From Candidatus Obscuribacter sp. (lineage in GTDB: Bacteria; Cyanobacteriota; Vampirovibrionia; Obscuribacterales; Obscuribacteraceae), in the NCBI GenBank assembly GCA_016712465.1, contig JADJQZ010000001.1:930001-994000 (forward strand): a stretch of DNA of 64,000 bases, given 5' to 3'. How positions within the stretch are numbered: the first letter of the stretch is position 1; each line of letters starts with the position of its first letter. Positions 23,515 to 32,548 of this stretch are shown in pieces. The notes beneath the pieces are model-generated. The model had not been told where the DNA came from. It saw only the letters and a program-made list of their open reading frames with translations, and ran no database searches. Both the position numbers and the translations under genes were made by a program.

Positions 23515-24426
23515 ATGTCAACAAGCCCGGTCAAATGCGACCGGGAGCCGGAGCTGTGCGTCTTCGACCTGGAGTCGCCGCAGCACGGTTCTCGTTTGCT
23601 TGCATGCGCTCATCCAGAAGGGATTACCAGCGCAAGCGGCGGTTTGGGTCTGTATGCCCTGACGCTGTCCGCACTTTGTGGTAGCCTGGCCAGTGCTCTG
23701 GTTTCCTCTGTGGATGCCGGGATAGTCTTTCTTTTGCCGGGCGCCGCCCTGGCTCTCTTCTTGTTCTGGTTGCTCTCCAGGCGACCCTGGCTGGTGCTCT
23801 TTGCGGGACTGGTGCTTGTTTTGAGTTTTACGCTGGCGGCAAACGGAAGAGCCCACCTTGTGCAAAGCGAGCTTGAGCCCTTACTTGGCAGTCCGGTTGA
23901 GATATCCGGAGTCGTGGAGGCGGAGCAAAAACTTGGTCGGGGTGATGCATCCGCTCTAGTTCTTGCCGGTTGTAACATGCTCAAGCCGCGTAACCTGAAC
24001 ATCAGCGGTAAGGTGCGCTTACCCTGGGTGAAGCCGCCTTTCCCTCAGGGCGGCCGGCTCCAGGTGAGAGGAATTTTGCTGCGCCCTAAAGAGAATTCTT
24101 TCTCCTTTTCACTTTCTCCCAGGCGCTTTGCCAATAGCCAGGGCATCTATTTTGAACTGGGTCAGGCTCGCCTTGTCGGTGGTAATAGGGTGCCTGAGTC
24201 CTGTCCTCTTTCTTCCCAATTGCCTCTGAAGGAACTAAGACAAAAGCTTTTGCAATTGCACCAATTGGCCATCGGTTCTGAGCTTGGCCCCCTGCTTGGT
24301 TCAATGGTGCTGGGAGAGCGGGCGTGCAAAATCGATGGGCAGATGAAGCTGAGCTTCAATAGAGTCGGTCTTTCACACCTGTTGGCGGCCTCCGGCATGA
24401 ATCTGACGATTATTCTGGGGCCTTGA
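23515..24426 (+). CDS. comEC: ComEC DNA-uptake channel, N-terminal part of a split gene
   Basis: About 303 residues: N-terminal membrane helices (ALTLSALCGSLASALVSSVD, IVFLLPGAALALFLFWLL, LVLFAGLVLVLSFTLAA), then an OB-like soluble region (LLGSPVEISGVVEAEQ through GGRLQVRGILLRPKE), then the beginning of the competence domain (LLGSMVLGERACKID, FNRVGLSHLLAASGMN). It stops right after LTIILGP. ComEC carries single-stranded DNA across the inner membrane in natural transformation. One more G in the GGGG run at 24417-24420 would continue the frame as LGALMLCRS into the next segment. ATG at 23515; a TTG lies 6 bases earlier. Confidence 0.88.
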   Translation: MSTSPVKCDREPELCVFDLESPQHGSRLLACAHPEGITSASGGLGLYALTLSALCGSLASALVSSVDAGIVFLLPGAALALFLFWLLSRRPWLVLFAGLVLVLSFTLAANGRAHLVQSELEPLLGSPVEISGVVEAEQKLGRGDASALVLAGCNMLKPRNLNISGKVRLPWVKPPFPQGGRLQVRGILLRPKENSFSFSLSPRRFANSQGIYFELGQARLVGGNRVPESCPLSSQLPLKELRQKLLQLHQLAIGSELGPLLGSMVLGERACKIDGQMKLSFNRVGLSHLLAASGMNLTIILGP

Positions 24427-25799
24427 TGCTCTGTCGTTCTTTCTCAATCGATAGTGCTGAGCCGGCGAGGTCAAAGAAATCTATTGATATCTGGCTCAGC
24501 CTTCTGGCCGTGCTCGGCTTCACAATGCTGGCCGGTCCCAGTCCGTCGGTGAATCGCGCCGCCATAATGTGCTCCCTGGTGCTCTTCTCTTCCTTGTTGT
24601 TTCGGGGGCTGCCTGCTGTTCGCGCTCTTTGTCTGGCGCTTCTTATCAATATTGCCGGCGATCCCCTTTGTGTCTTCGACCTTGGTTTAGAGCTTTCTTA
24701 CAGCGCTACTTTCGGCGTACTGGTGCTACTGCCCCTGGTGCAAGGCAGTTTTGACTACTTCTTTGAAAAGTTGCCTGCTTTCCTGCGTTTACCACTGCTG
24801 CAACTGTTCTTGCGACTGCTTGCCGTGGTGCTTGCCGCTCAGTCAGCCGTCATGCCCTTGCAACTCTTCTATTTCGGTCAGTTCAGCACCTTGTTCTTAC
24901 CTGCCAATTTACTGGCTGAGCCCCTGGTTGCACCAATTACCGTACTTGGTTTCGCTTCTACCATTTTTGCTTGTCCCCTGCTTTTGCTTCCCCCCGGCCT
25001 GGTGCCGGCTTGTGCCTATTTACCGTCTCTTTGTCTGGACTGGCTCAGCTTACCGTTCCTGCAGGCCTTAAATGCACTCAGCCGGATGCTTTCTACCTGG
25101 AGCGGTTGCATCCTCACCGTTGGCCGTCCTGCTTGTAGTCAGTTGCTCTTCTTTTATCTGGTGGCTCTGGCGCTGCCGGCTCTTCAGCCCGGTCTTAGTC
25201 GGTTTTTGCGGTGGACCACGGCCACAACTCAAGCCTTCCTTGGTGCCTTCTTCCTCTTTTTCAGTGCCGCTTTCCTGGCATTCTTCCTGGTCTTCTCTCC
25301 CTCACTTGAAATACTGACCACCAGCCAGGGTTTTATAGTGCGCCGGGCCGGACAGGGGCTTTACTGTTCCGGCATTGATATTACTAGTGATACCATCAAT
25401 GCCGCAGGCAGCCAGCCCTCTTCACTGGCGGCCTTCCTCAAGGCACGCCTGGAGCCGCGGTTTCCGGTGACCATGAGTACGCCGGGCGCCGCGGCGGCAA
25501 GCCTGAGCCCACCGCCAGAGGAGTGCTACCGCATTGCCCTGGTGAAAGACGGGCTGGTGATTCTGGCACATCGCCCGGCAGGCAGCCGGCGCCCGTTTGA
25601 AGTAAGCATTTTCAGAGGCGGGGCAAAGGCTGCTCGCTACAAGCTCCACTACAGCCTCAAAAACGGCTGGCATGAGACCGGCAGTATCGCTTTCCCAGCA
25701 TGCTTGCCCTACTTTGAGCTGGCCCTGCCGGTCTATCCAGTTCTTACGAGCGAGCGCGAGTGTCGGCGCGGCAGTTGCCTGGTGCGCTTTCGCATCTGA
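24423..25799 (+). CDS. comEC: ComEC DNA-uptake channel, C-terminal part of a split gene
   Basis: 458 residues continuing the competence domain: LLAVLGFTMLAGPSPSVNRAAIM, then DPLCVFDLGLELSYSATFGVL and many helices (LPLLQLFLRLLAVVLAAQSA and following). After about residue 285 there is a soluble tail of 170 residues. It lacks the HxHxDH motif of the metallo-beta-lactamase domain found in long ComEC proteins, so this is the short architecture. The ATG (24426) overlaps the previous stop as TGATG with GGGG just upstream, so coupled re-initiation is conceivable. A one-base deletion in a single ComEC gene remains the simplest reading. A terminator follows. Confidence 0.87.
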   Translation: MMLCRSFSIDSAEPARSKKSIDIWLSLLAVLGFTMLAGPSPSVNRAAIMCSLVLFSSLLFRGLPAVRALCLALLINIAGDPLCVFDLGLELSYSATFGVLVLLPLVQGSFDYFFEKLPAFLRLPLLQLFLRLLAVVLAAQSAVMPLQLFYFGQFSTLFLPANLLAEPLVAPITVLGFASTIFACPLLLLPPGLVPACAYLPSLCLDWLSLPFLQALNALSRMLSTWSGCILTVGRPACSQLLFFYLVALALPALQPGLSRFLRWTTATTQAFLGAFFLFFSAAFLAFFLVFSPSLEILTTSQGFIVRRAGQGLYCSGIDITSDTINAAGSQPSSLAAFLKARLEPRFPVTMSTPGAAAASLSPPPEECYRIALVKDGLVILAHRPAGSRRPFEVSIFRGGAKAARYKLHYSLKNGWHETGSIAFPACLPYFELALPVYPVLTSERECRRGSCLVRFRI

Positions 25800-25807
25800 T
25801 GTCGCTA

Positions 25808-25846
25808 AGAAGAAGCCCTCCCCGGAAGAGGAGGGCTTTCTTCTTT
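25808..25846. terminator. Bidirectional Rho-independent terminator
   Basis: GCCCTCC (25815-25821) pairs with GGAGGGC (25830-25836); the flanking GAAGAA and TTTCTTC arms extend the stem with one bulge. TTCTTTT follows on the plus strand and an A/T tract on the other side. It separates the convergent comEC and ATPase genes. Confidence 0.85.
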
Positions 25847-25860
25847 TAATTGACCTTGTC

Positions 25861-27144
25861 TTATTTGCCCATAGCGGCAAAGTAAACAGCGCAGGCGTGG
25901 TCGAGATATTCTCTTGAAAGTCTCGGGTCTGTCTGCAGGAAGGCACAGAGGTTGATCACCTGGTCTACGATGTCGCGCGGGTGGCAGCAACGCATCATGC
26001 GTTTGCCGCTTCTGTATTGAGATTCGATCAGGTAGTTGACCGCTTCCTCATTGTAGGGAACACCTGTGCGCTGACAGTATTGCAGGAAGATCCACTTGAA
26101 CTCGTCTTCAGTGGGGTTAGTGATATTGATCTTGTAGGGGATCCTTCTCAGGAAGGCTTCGTCTACCAGATCGGCAGGGTTCAAGTTGGTGGAGAACACG
26201 ATGAGCTGTTCGAAAGGCACTTCCAGTTTTTTACCGGTGTGCAGGGTCAGATAGTCGACCCGCTTTTCCAACGGTACGATCCAGCGGTTGAGGAGTGACT
26301 TGTGGTCGATTCTCTGTCTGCCAAAGTCGTCGATTAGTAGCAGACCGCAATTACTCTTGAGCTGGATAGGCGCTTCATAGAGCTTGGTACCGTAGTCGAA
26401 CTGCAATTCCAGCATGTCGATGGTCAACTCACCGCCCACCACCACGCAGGGGCGTTGGATACGAACCCAGCGGTGGTCGTAGTCTCTCGGATAGTTGGCC
26501 GCCGAAACCTGCTCGTGGTTGTGGTTGTCGTAGACCCTGATGATCTGACCGTCAATCTCCACGGCGTAGGGAATGAAGATATGGCCTTTGAAGGAACGCA
26601 CGATGCGCTCGGCGATAGAGGTCTTACCGTTACCGGCTTCACCGAAGAGGAACATCCCTCTGCCGGAGTTGATTGCCGGACCGACGGCGTTAATTGTTCT
26701 TCTGTTGACCATGATGTCTGAGAAGGCCACTTCCAGGTCTCTGGGGGTGACGTGCTCGCGACGGATGGTTTGATACTTGAGAGAGTCGACGTAACGGCTC
26801 CACGGTACAGGACACGGACCCACGTAAGCGTTGTGGTCGAAATATGCTCTCGCTCTATCGCGACCTTTTTCTGTGGGCGTGTATTCATAGTCAGCCAGAC
26901 CACCGGAGCTTCTTACTTCGATGAGCAATTGCTTCTTCAAGACTTCGATGATCTCTTCAACGATCTTGAAGGGCAGCATGGTACGCGAAGCAATCTCGCG
27001 ACCAAGGGCGAAGTTGACCATGTATATGTCTTTGAGCACCAGCTCTTCCAGGAAGCCTTCCTTCATGCCGGTTTCAGCAATGCTGGCCGGATATGGAGGA
27101 ACAAACTCCTGTTGTTGCTGCGTCCCCGTTCTAACCTGTTGCAT
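25861..27144 (-). CDS. AAA+ ATPase with winged-helix-like N-terminus
   Basis: 427 residues. Residues ~25-120 look like a winged-helix fold (LPFKIVEEIIEVLKKQLLIEV, then YEYTPTEKGRDRARAYFDH). The AAA+ core begins at about 155: Walker A FGEAGNGKTSIAERI, Walker B LLLIDDFGRQRID, sensor 1 IVFSTNLNP and an Arg-finger-like EAFLRRIPYKI. A helical lid ends the protein. A Tyr/Arg/His-rich insert (RVYDNHNHEQVSAANYPRDY) lies between Walker A and B. The ATG has AGAGAG 6 bases upstream. It appears complete. I cannot name its substrate; the architecture fits predicted helicase-loader or remodelling ATPases. No partner is adjacent. Confidence 0.82.
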   Translation of the reverse strand: MQQVRTGTQQQQEFVPPYPASIAETGMKEGFLEELVLKDIYMVNFALGREIASRTMLPFKIVEEIIEVLKKQLLIEVRSSGGLADYEYTPTEKGRDRARAYFDHNAYVGPCPVPWSRYVDSLKYQTIRREHVTPRDLEVAFSDIMVNRRTINAVGPAINSGRGMFLFGEAGNGKTSIAERIVRSFKGHIFIPYAVEIDGQIIRVYDNHNHEQVSAANYPRDYDHRWVRIQRPCVVVGGELTIDMLELQFDYGTKLYEAPIQLKSNCGLLLIDDFGRQRIDHKSLLNRWIVPLEKRVDYLTLHTGKKLEVPFEQLIVFSTNLNPADLVDEAFLRRIPYKINITNPTEDEFKWIFLQYCQRTGVPYNEEAVNYLIESQYRSGKRMMRCCHPRDIVDQVINLCAFLQTDPRLSREYLDHACAVYFAAMGK

Positions 27145-27376
27145 GTCTATCTCTCTTATGTGGAGCCACTATCGATTTTCAAGTAGAAAGCTTGGTCGTG
27201 GCGCTTGACTTCCGGGCTTGACTTCTGCTTCCCTGGGCAAGATTGCCGGCCCAAGTTTTTAGCCTTGTAAGCATAGCAAATATAACCACTTTAGCGCGTT
27301 GTGCCGGTTCTTACCAGCACCTGAACGGCTTTTGCCGCTTAAATAGTAAATACGAAGCGATTTTTAGCCGTGGGGG

Positions 27377-29971
27377 CTAAGATTTGCTGCTACCTGCGGC
27401 AATGGCTTTGATCTGCTCGGCAATTTCCGTCAGCTCATCCAGGTTATCTATGCCTCCGAAACGGTCTTCGTTGTAGAGCTGCATGAAGCTGCTGACAACC
27501 GGCTCGAGCTGCTTGGGCACGGGTTTACCTTCGTCGGCCAGGGTCTGGAAGCGCTCCGATAACCTGAAAGAAATTTCGTCCACGGTTTCTGTTGGAAACT
27601 TCACTATCTCGTAACGCTTCAGCTCGTTCAAGACATCCAGGTAAATTACGGTGGAGGCTTTGTGAGTGAGGAGGAGCTGCTTCACCTCGGCTTCCTTGCG
27701 GTAGCGTAGGTAGAGGAGGATAGCCACGACCAGCAGCGCCAGGGCGAAGAGCACGCCGGCAATTTTGGCCGTTAGCTGCATGACTGCCGGGTCCACCGTA
27801 CCCAGGAAGGGCAGGTTCAGCATTTTACTCTTGTCGTCCGCTCCCGGCAGGGGCGGTGCTTCGGGCTTGCCGTCGCTGTTTTGACCGAGTCCTTCCAGTC
27901 CAATCAGGTTTCGCCGGGGCTTTTTGTTTGATTTGATCTCCTGGGCAAAGGGGTTGGCCAGGCCGCTGCGGATGAATTTTGAGAGGACATTGCCCCCTTC
28001 CTCGTGAGCCGGCAGTTGCCCCTGGGGGGTGGCATCGAAAGGCACCCAGTTCCAGTAAGGAATATAAACCTCGGTCCAGACATGGGAATCTTTGGCTCGA
28101 ATCTCGTTGTAGCCGGTTGCTTTATTGAAGGTGCCCGGCATATAACCCACCACCAGGCGGGCCGGTATGCCCTGGGCCCGGCAGAGCAGGGCATGGGCTG
28201 TGGCAAAGTGGCGACAACTGCCGGTCTTGCTTTTGAAGAGAAAGTTGTCTATTGCTTCAGCCGGGTTTTCAGTACTCGGGGCGGTTTTGAAGAGCCCGTC
28301 GTTTTCGTACTGATAATTTTTCTTCAGATATTCCTGTATTTTTTCGGCGCGGGAGAACCAGTTAGCTTCCGGGTCATTGCAGATTTTCTGGGAAAGTTCC
28401 TTGATACCGCTTGTCAGTCCCCCGCCATGCTTCAGGCAGCTGGCTGCCGTTTCATACTCATCTTTGCGATCCTCGTCCAGTTCAAGGAGGGTTTCAAGCG
28501 GATGATTGCGCATCACTTGCATGTCATAAACAGGGGACTGGCTGATGACGGTAAAGGCGGCGCCGCGCTTGATTGGTTCGGTGGCTTTGACGGTAGCGTC
28601 CGAGTCCATTCTCAGCTCTTCGCCGCCAATCTTTACGATCTGAGGGATCCAACTGGTGGGGACGATGTAGCCCAGATCCGTCTCGGCTCTGAAGTCTTGT
28701 TTTACTTCCAGGGTGGGAAGGGCCGGCGGCACGTAAATGGTATCGGATGTGGTGAGGTCGAAACCGAAAGTTTTGTTGGCTTTGATGAGGCGCGGCGTGG
28801 TGGGCAGTGCTCTCTTCCAGAGCGTGCCGTCGAAGCCGTTCAGGGCATATTTGCGGATATACAGGTGCTGAGGGGTAGCCACCTTCATTATTAGTGTTTC
28901 GGCGTTGGTCTGTGGATTCGACAGATCGATGCCTTCCTTCTGGTAGGCTTCGTTCAGGGTCTTGTCGCGCTTGAGCTGCGCTTTCAACTTGGCCATTTGC
29001 TGGGCGTTGAGGGTGCCTTTGATCTTGCTCAAATCAATGTTCTCTTGCCCCTGCCCCAGTGGTGCAGTGGTGGCCTGATTTGAACTCTTGGGATTGTCGG
29101 CTGCTTTCCCTGCACCACCAGCAGTGCCATGCTCGCCGCCCTTGACGGTGAAGCCGGAGCCGCCCTCTTTCTGACCATCGACGCCGCCTCTGAGAGCCTG
29201 ACTGCGTCCGCCTTTACCCAGTTGTCCGCTCAAATAGGCCGAGAGGGGAAACTTGGAGCGCACTACGTTGTCTATGAAAACATCGATGAGACTGTCGGTG
29301 CGAGGCAGCACCACGAAGGTGCCAAAGCTGAAGAGGGGCAGAAGTATCACCGGGATAAACGATGTTAGAGATATGGCGCGCAGGCGCTTTTCCATCACTT
29401 GCTTTTTGCTGTCGCCGCCGGCTACCGCTCTTGAAGGTCCCAGCTCGTGGGAGCGTGAGGATGAATCGAAGAAGAGAAGCAGACCGGCAAGAATCGTGTA
29501 GCTGAGGATGAAGGCGCCGAAGAAGGGATCTTTCCCGCCCACGCCTGTGAGGAAGGTCAACAAGGCCAGTCCGATCAGGGAGGCTATGGAGAAGTCTGTG
29601 CGGGTGCGCAGATCGAAGCAGTGCAGGGCGGAAAGACCGGCGATCAAGTGCACGAAGGCGGCCACGGCAGTGCCGCTTGAGCTCATGGAAACGGTATAGA
29701 TCTCAAAGCCGAAGTTGGTAAACAAAAGCAGGGTACCGACCGTCGGTAGCGTACCGAGCCAGATCGGTCTGGAATCACGGAAGAGATAAGCCAGGTAACT
29801 GCCGAGGATGGCGGTCATCATGAAGAGCAAGGTGATGAGTGGCGGTGTCGGGATATAGCATGCTGAGCCGAAGAGCAGCACCAGGTTCATGGTCAGGGCC
29901 GTCAGGCGCGTGCCCAGCGAACTTTCCGGTGCTTCCTCTTTCTTCTTGTTTTTCTTGGGAAGGTTGTTCAC
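27377..29971 (-). CDS. Membrane transglutaminase-like protein (TgpA/DUF3488 type)
   Basis: 864 residues. The N-terminus (~20-230) has six or so membrane helices (DUF3488 type). A long extracytoplasmic part follows, with a transglutaminase-like core: catalytic Cys about 584 in KTGSCRHFATAHALLCRAQG, His about 629 in DSHVWTEVYIP and Asp about 645 in FDATPQG. One more membrane helix (~735-760, IAGVLFALALLVVAILLYL) precedes a cytoplasmic DUF4129-like tail. It starts at GTG 29971 and overlaps the DUF58 stop by 4 bases. It is the third gene of a MoxR-DUF58-transglutaminase operon; such clusters are widespread and thought to act in envelope protein assembly or processing. Confidence 0.93.
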   Translation of the reverse strand: MNNLPKKNKKKEEAPESSLGTRLTALTMNLVLLFGSACYIPTPPLITLLFMMTAILGSYLAYLFRDSRPIWLGTLPTVGTLLLFTNFGFEIYTVSMSSSGTAVAAFVHLIAGLSALHCFDLRTRTDFSIASLIGLALLTFLTGVGGKDPFFGAFILSYTILAGLLLFFDSSSRSHELGPSRAVAGGDSKKQVMEKRLRAISLTSFIPVILLPLFSFGTFVVLPRTDSLIDVFIDNVVRSKFPLSAYLSGQLGKGGRSQALRGGVDGQKEGGSGFTVKGGEHGTAGGAGKAADNPKSSNQATTAPLGQGQENIDLSKIKGTLNAQQMAKLKAQLKRDKTLNEAYQKEGIDLSNPQTNAETLIMKVATPQHLYIRKYALNGFDGTLWKRALPTTPRLIKANKTFGFDLTTSDTIYVPPALPTLEVKQDFRAETDLGYIVPTSWIPQIVKIGGEELRMDSDATVKATEPIKRGAAFTVISQSPVYDMQVMRNHPLETLLELDEDRKDEYETAASCLKHGGGLTSGIKELSQKICNDPEANWFSRAEKIQEYLKKNYQYENDGLFKTAPSTENPAEAIDNFLFKSKTGSCRHFATAHALLCRAQGIPARLVVGYMPGTFNKATGYNEIRAKDSHVWTEVYIPYWNWVPFDATPQGQLPAHEEGGNVLSKFIRSGLANPFAQEIKSNKKPRRNLIGLEGLGQNSDGKPEAPPLPGADDKSKMLNLPFLGTVDPAVMQLTAKIAGVLFALALLVVAILLYLRYRKEAEVKQLLLTHKASTVIYLDVLNELKRYEIVKFPTETVDEISFRLSERFQTLADEGKPVPKQLEPVVSSFMQLYNEDRFGGIDNLDELTEIAEQIKAIAAGSSKS

Positions 29972-31602
29972 AGGTGGGCAAGCTCCTCAAACTCTGCCAG
30001 GGACGCCAGAATTCTGCCGTACTGAGCCGGCTTGTCCCTGGTCATCGGTGAACTCCTCCGATCACCGGAGCCCTGGGCGTGGAGAGGAATTGGTGCGCTG
30101 GCTTGTCTGGCCATCATGAGGGTGCTGTCGGCTTCCAGGAAGGCCCGGGACAAGACCCAGAGATCGACCTGCCTCAGGGCCGAAGCCGAGACTGCCGGTC
30201 TCATGGTGGCGGCCGTAAGTCTGGCTAGTGGGTCTTTCGACTCATCCAATTCAGGTTCTCCTGCCTTAAATTCCTCTTCCGGCTGTGTAGCGAGATCCGA
30301 GGGGCGCACGGTGAGCAGAGCCAGAGTATCCGACATACCGACCTGGGGCACCCGCACCCGGTATTCACTATCTTTCACTTCCAGTGCTTCCACTCTAGCA
30401 AGAATTTGGGAAGCCCACCCGATTCCTCTGGCGATGGGAGGCAAGTCGCTGAGAATATCCGGCAGTTTTTCCAGATCCTCATCCAGACTGGGAATCACGA
30501 ATAATTCCGGTGCACCTCCCAGGCGGAAACCCAGTTGGAGTAGCGAAAGGGTAATAGAGACGGCCAGCTCAAACTGGTCTTCACTTTTCCAGTCAGAGGT
30601 GAGGTCGAGCAAAACATCAAAGCCGGGCAGTCCTTCCGACTCGAATTCTCTGATCATCAACTTGCCGGTCTTGGCTGAACTGGGCCAGTGAATGAAGCGC
30701 GGACTGTCGCCGCTACGAAATTCTCTCAGAGAGCGAACCGAGGCGGACGAGAGCGCGGCAATCGGCCTCGATGATGAAAAGAAGAGGGCGGAGTCGCCGG
30801 CGGCGCGCAAGCGAAAGAGGAAGTTGCCGTCTATATTGTTGATGCGCGGGTAGACGGTCATCTGCGGTATGCGCGAACCGGCCCGCACTTCGCTGGCTCC
30901 CTGGTTGGCCGAATAAAGTCCTTCTTTATCTTGTTTTTCCAGCCCACGTTGCAGTTCTTCTGCAAACTTGTCGCTCAAAATGTAGCGCTTGTTCCACCAG
31001 GCCAGACCGAAGGGGTAACAACTGAAGATTTCAATTGCTTCCAGGTTGTATACGCCCCGCTTCAATCTTGGTGTTTGCGCCACTACCCAGGCTTCGCTGG
31101 TGAGGTGCTCGACCATGATCGGACGCAGCATGTTCTCGCGTTCCCCGAGTTTGACCAGTTTGATTTGCACCAGAAGCCATTTTATGGGCAGATACGGGGC
31201 CAGGAAGCCCCACCAGTTTTTGCGGATTACCTTTACCCGCAGGTTCAGCCGCTCTCTGGCCACGGCCTCGGCTGGTAAGTGAAAGTGAATGCTGGTTTCC
31301 AGAACCTGTAAGAGGGGAAGTAGTACTCCCAGCAAAATTGAGGTGAGGGCCACGGAGGTGAGGAGATAGCACCAGAGATTGCCTGTTTCTCCCCCGAAGA
31401 GATAAAGGCAGAAAGCGAGAAAGAGAATGACGAAGAAACGGGTCTCAAGAACGAGATCCATTTCGGAGTCGGCGAATTTAAAAGTAAACTTCAGCCCGCG
31501 CGGTTGAAGTTCTTCCTGTGATGCCCTATCTTTGCCGCTTTTGGCGCCAAATCTAAACTGGAACGGGGACTTCTTCGAGGACTCTTTCAATAAGTTGAGC
31601 AT
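29968..31602 (-). CDS. DUF58 (von Willebrand A-like) membrane protein
   Basis: 544 residues. Two N-terminal membrane helices (ETRFFVILFLAFCLYLFGG, LLTSVALTSILLGVLLPLLQ) lead to an extended domain. The DUF58 signature is intact: REFRSGDSPRFIHWPSSAKT, then LMIREFESEG and FDVLLDLT, the beginning of a VWA-like fold. Its start at ATG 31602 overlaps the end of the MoxR gene by 50 bases, which is long; ATG 31461, just before the first helix, is an alternative. Neither has a clear ribosome site, so coupling to MoxR translation is likely. The 4-base overlap with the transglutaminase gene supports one operon. Confidence 0.9.
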   Translation of the reverse strand: MLNLLKESSKKSPFQFRFGAKSGKDRASQEELQPRGLKFTFKFADSEMDLVLETRFFVILFLAFCLYLFGGETGNLWCYLLTSVALTSILLGVLLPLLQVLETSIHFHLPAEAVARERLNLRVKVIRKNWWGFLAPYLPIKWLLVQIKLVKLGERENMLRPIMVEHLTSEAWVVAQTPRLKRGVYNLEAIEIFSCYPFGLAWWNKRYILSDKFAEELQRGLEKQDKEGLYSANQGASEVRAGSRIPQMTVYPRINNIDGNFLFRLRAAGDSALFFSSSRPIAALSSASVRSLREFRSGDSPRFIHWPSSAKTGKLMIREFESEGLPGFDVLLDLTSDWKSEDQFELAVSITLSLLQLGFRLGGAPELFVIPSLDEDLEKLPDILSDLPPIARGIGWASQILARVEALEVKDSEYRVRVPQVGMSDTLALLTVRPSDLATQPEEEFKAGEPELDESKDPLARLTAATMRPAVSASALRQVDLWVLSRAFLEADSTLMMARQASAPIPLHAQGSGDRRSSPMTRDKPAQYGRILASLAEFEELAHL

Positions 31603-32548
31603 GGCTGACCCGGTTGTCCCTTACCTTGGGGATTATTCTATGACCCAATACATACGGTGCGAGCAATTTCACATCATCAGGCTTGACGTAGTGGCGTCCG
31701 TCTACCAGCGCCGCCGCCTGCGCTGCTCTCATCAGGAGCTGGCTGCCCCTGGGGCTGACGCCCAGCACGATGGAGGGGTGTTTGCGGGTGGCACCAACAA
31801 CGGTGACAATGTAGTTCTTTATGGACTGTTCGACGACGATGGTTTTCACTACCTGTCGGGCTTCCAGTACTTCATCTTCCGATAGGACGGCGTCTACGCT
31901 GAATGCACCTTCGTCAAGAGTCTTATCGAGGATCTCCACTTCCTGGCTTGGCTTAGGATAGCCCAGCGAAAGCGATAGCATGAAACGGTCGAGCTGGGCT
32001 TCAGGCAGGGGGAAGGTGCCGTGGTATTCGATCGGGTTCTCGGTGGCGATCACGAAGAAGAGGTCGGGCAGCCGTCTTGTGGCACCGTCAGTGGTGACCT
32101 GGTTTTCCTCCATAGCCTCCAGCAAGCTGGACTGAGTACGGGGAGTGGCTCGGTTAATCTCGTCGGCCAGGAGGATGTTGGTGAAAATTGGACCCGGCAT
32201 AAATTTGAAGACGCCTTCCTTCGCTTCGAAGATGCTGACGCCGCAGATATCCGAAGGCAGAAGGTCGGGCGTACATTGAATTCGTTTGAATTTGGCATGC
32301 ACCGACATGGCCAGGGTCTTGGCCAGAAGTGTTTTGCCGACTCCGGGTACGTCTTCTATGAGGCAATGACCGCCGGCTAGAAAGGCTACCACCGATAGGC
32401 GCGTGGCGTGCTCCTGACCGACCAGGACACCGTTGATGTTGTCGAGAAGCAACTGCACTTTGGGCGAGAGCACCTGCACTCTCTGGGCTGGCCCGGCGCC
32501 GTCATAGGGGTCCATGTCTTGTACGCCTGTTATCCGCTGACTATCCAC
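31553..32548 (-). CDS. MoxR-family AAA+ ATPase
   Basis: 331 residues, usual for MoxR. Walker A EDVPGVGKTLLAKTLA, Walker B ILLADEINRATPRTQSSLLEAM, sensor FFVIATENPIEYHGT, then PEAQLDRFMLSLSLGYP with the Arg finger; all features are intact. It acts as a chaperone-like ATPase, normally with the DUF58/VWA protein encoded next to it. It starts at GTG 32548 with AAGGAG 6 bases upstream. It is first in the operon and has a promoter candidate at 32680-32707. Confidence 0.95.
   Translation of the reverse strand: MDSQRITGVQDMDPYDGAGPAQRVQVLSPKVQLLLDNINGVLVGQEHATRLSVVAFLAGGHCLIEDVPGVGKTLLAKTLAMSVHAKFKRIQCTPDLLPSDICGVSIFEAKEGVFKFMPGPIFTNILLADEINRATPRTQSSLLEAMEENQVTTDGATRRLPDLFFVIATENPIEYHGTFPLPEAQLDRFMLSLSLGYPKPSQEVEILDKTLDEGAFSVDAVLSEDEVLEARQVVKTIVVEQSIKNYIVTVVGATRKHPSIVLGVSPRGSQLLMRAAQAAALVDGRHYVKPDDVKLLAPYVLGHRIIPKVRDNRVSHAQLIERVLEEVPVPV

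Noticed and set aside
23515..25799. comEC pieces as two independent membrane proteins
   Set aside because: The break falls inside a conserved helix of the competence domain and a single base restores continuity, so one damaged or mis-sequenced gene is more likely.
27364..27380. TTAGCC/GGCTAA hairpin at the end of the transglutaminase gene
   Set aside because: On the coding (minus) strand it is followed by an A-run, not a U-run, and it overlaps the stop codon, so it is not a terminator.
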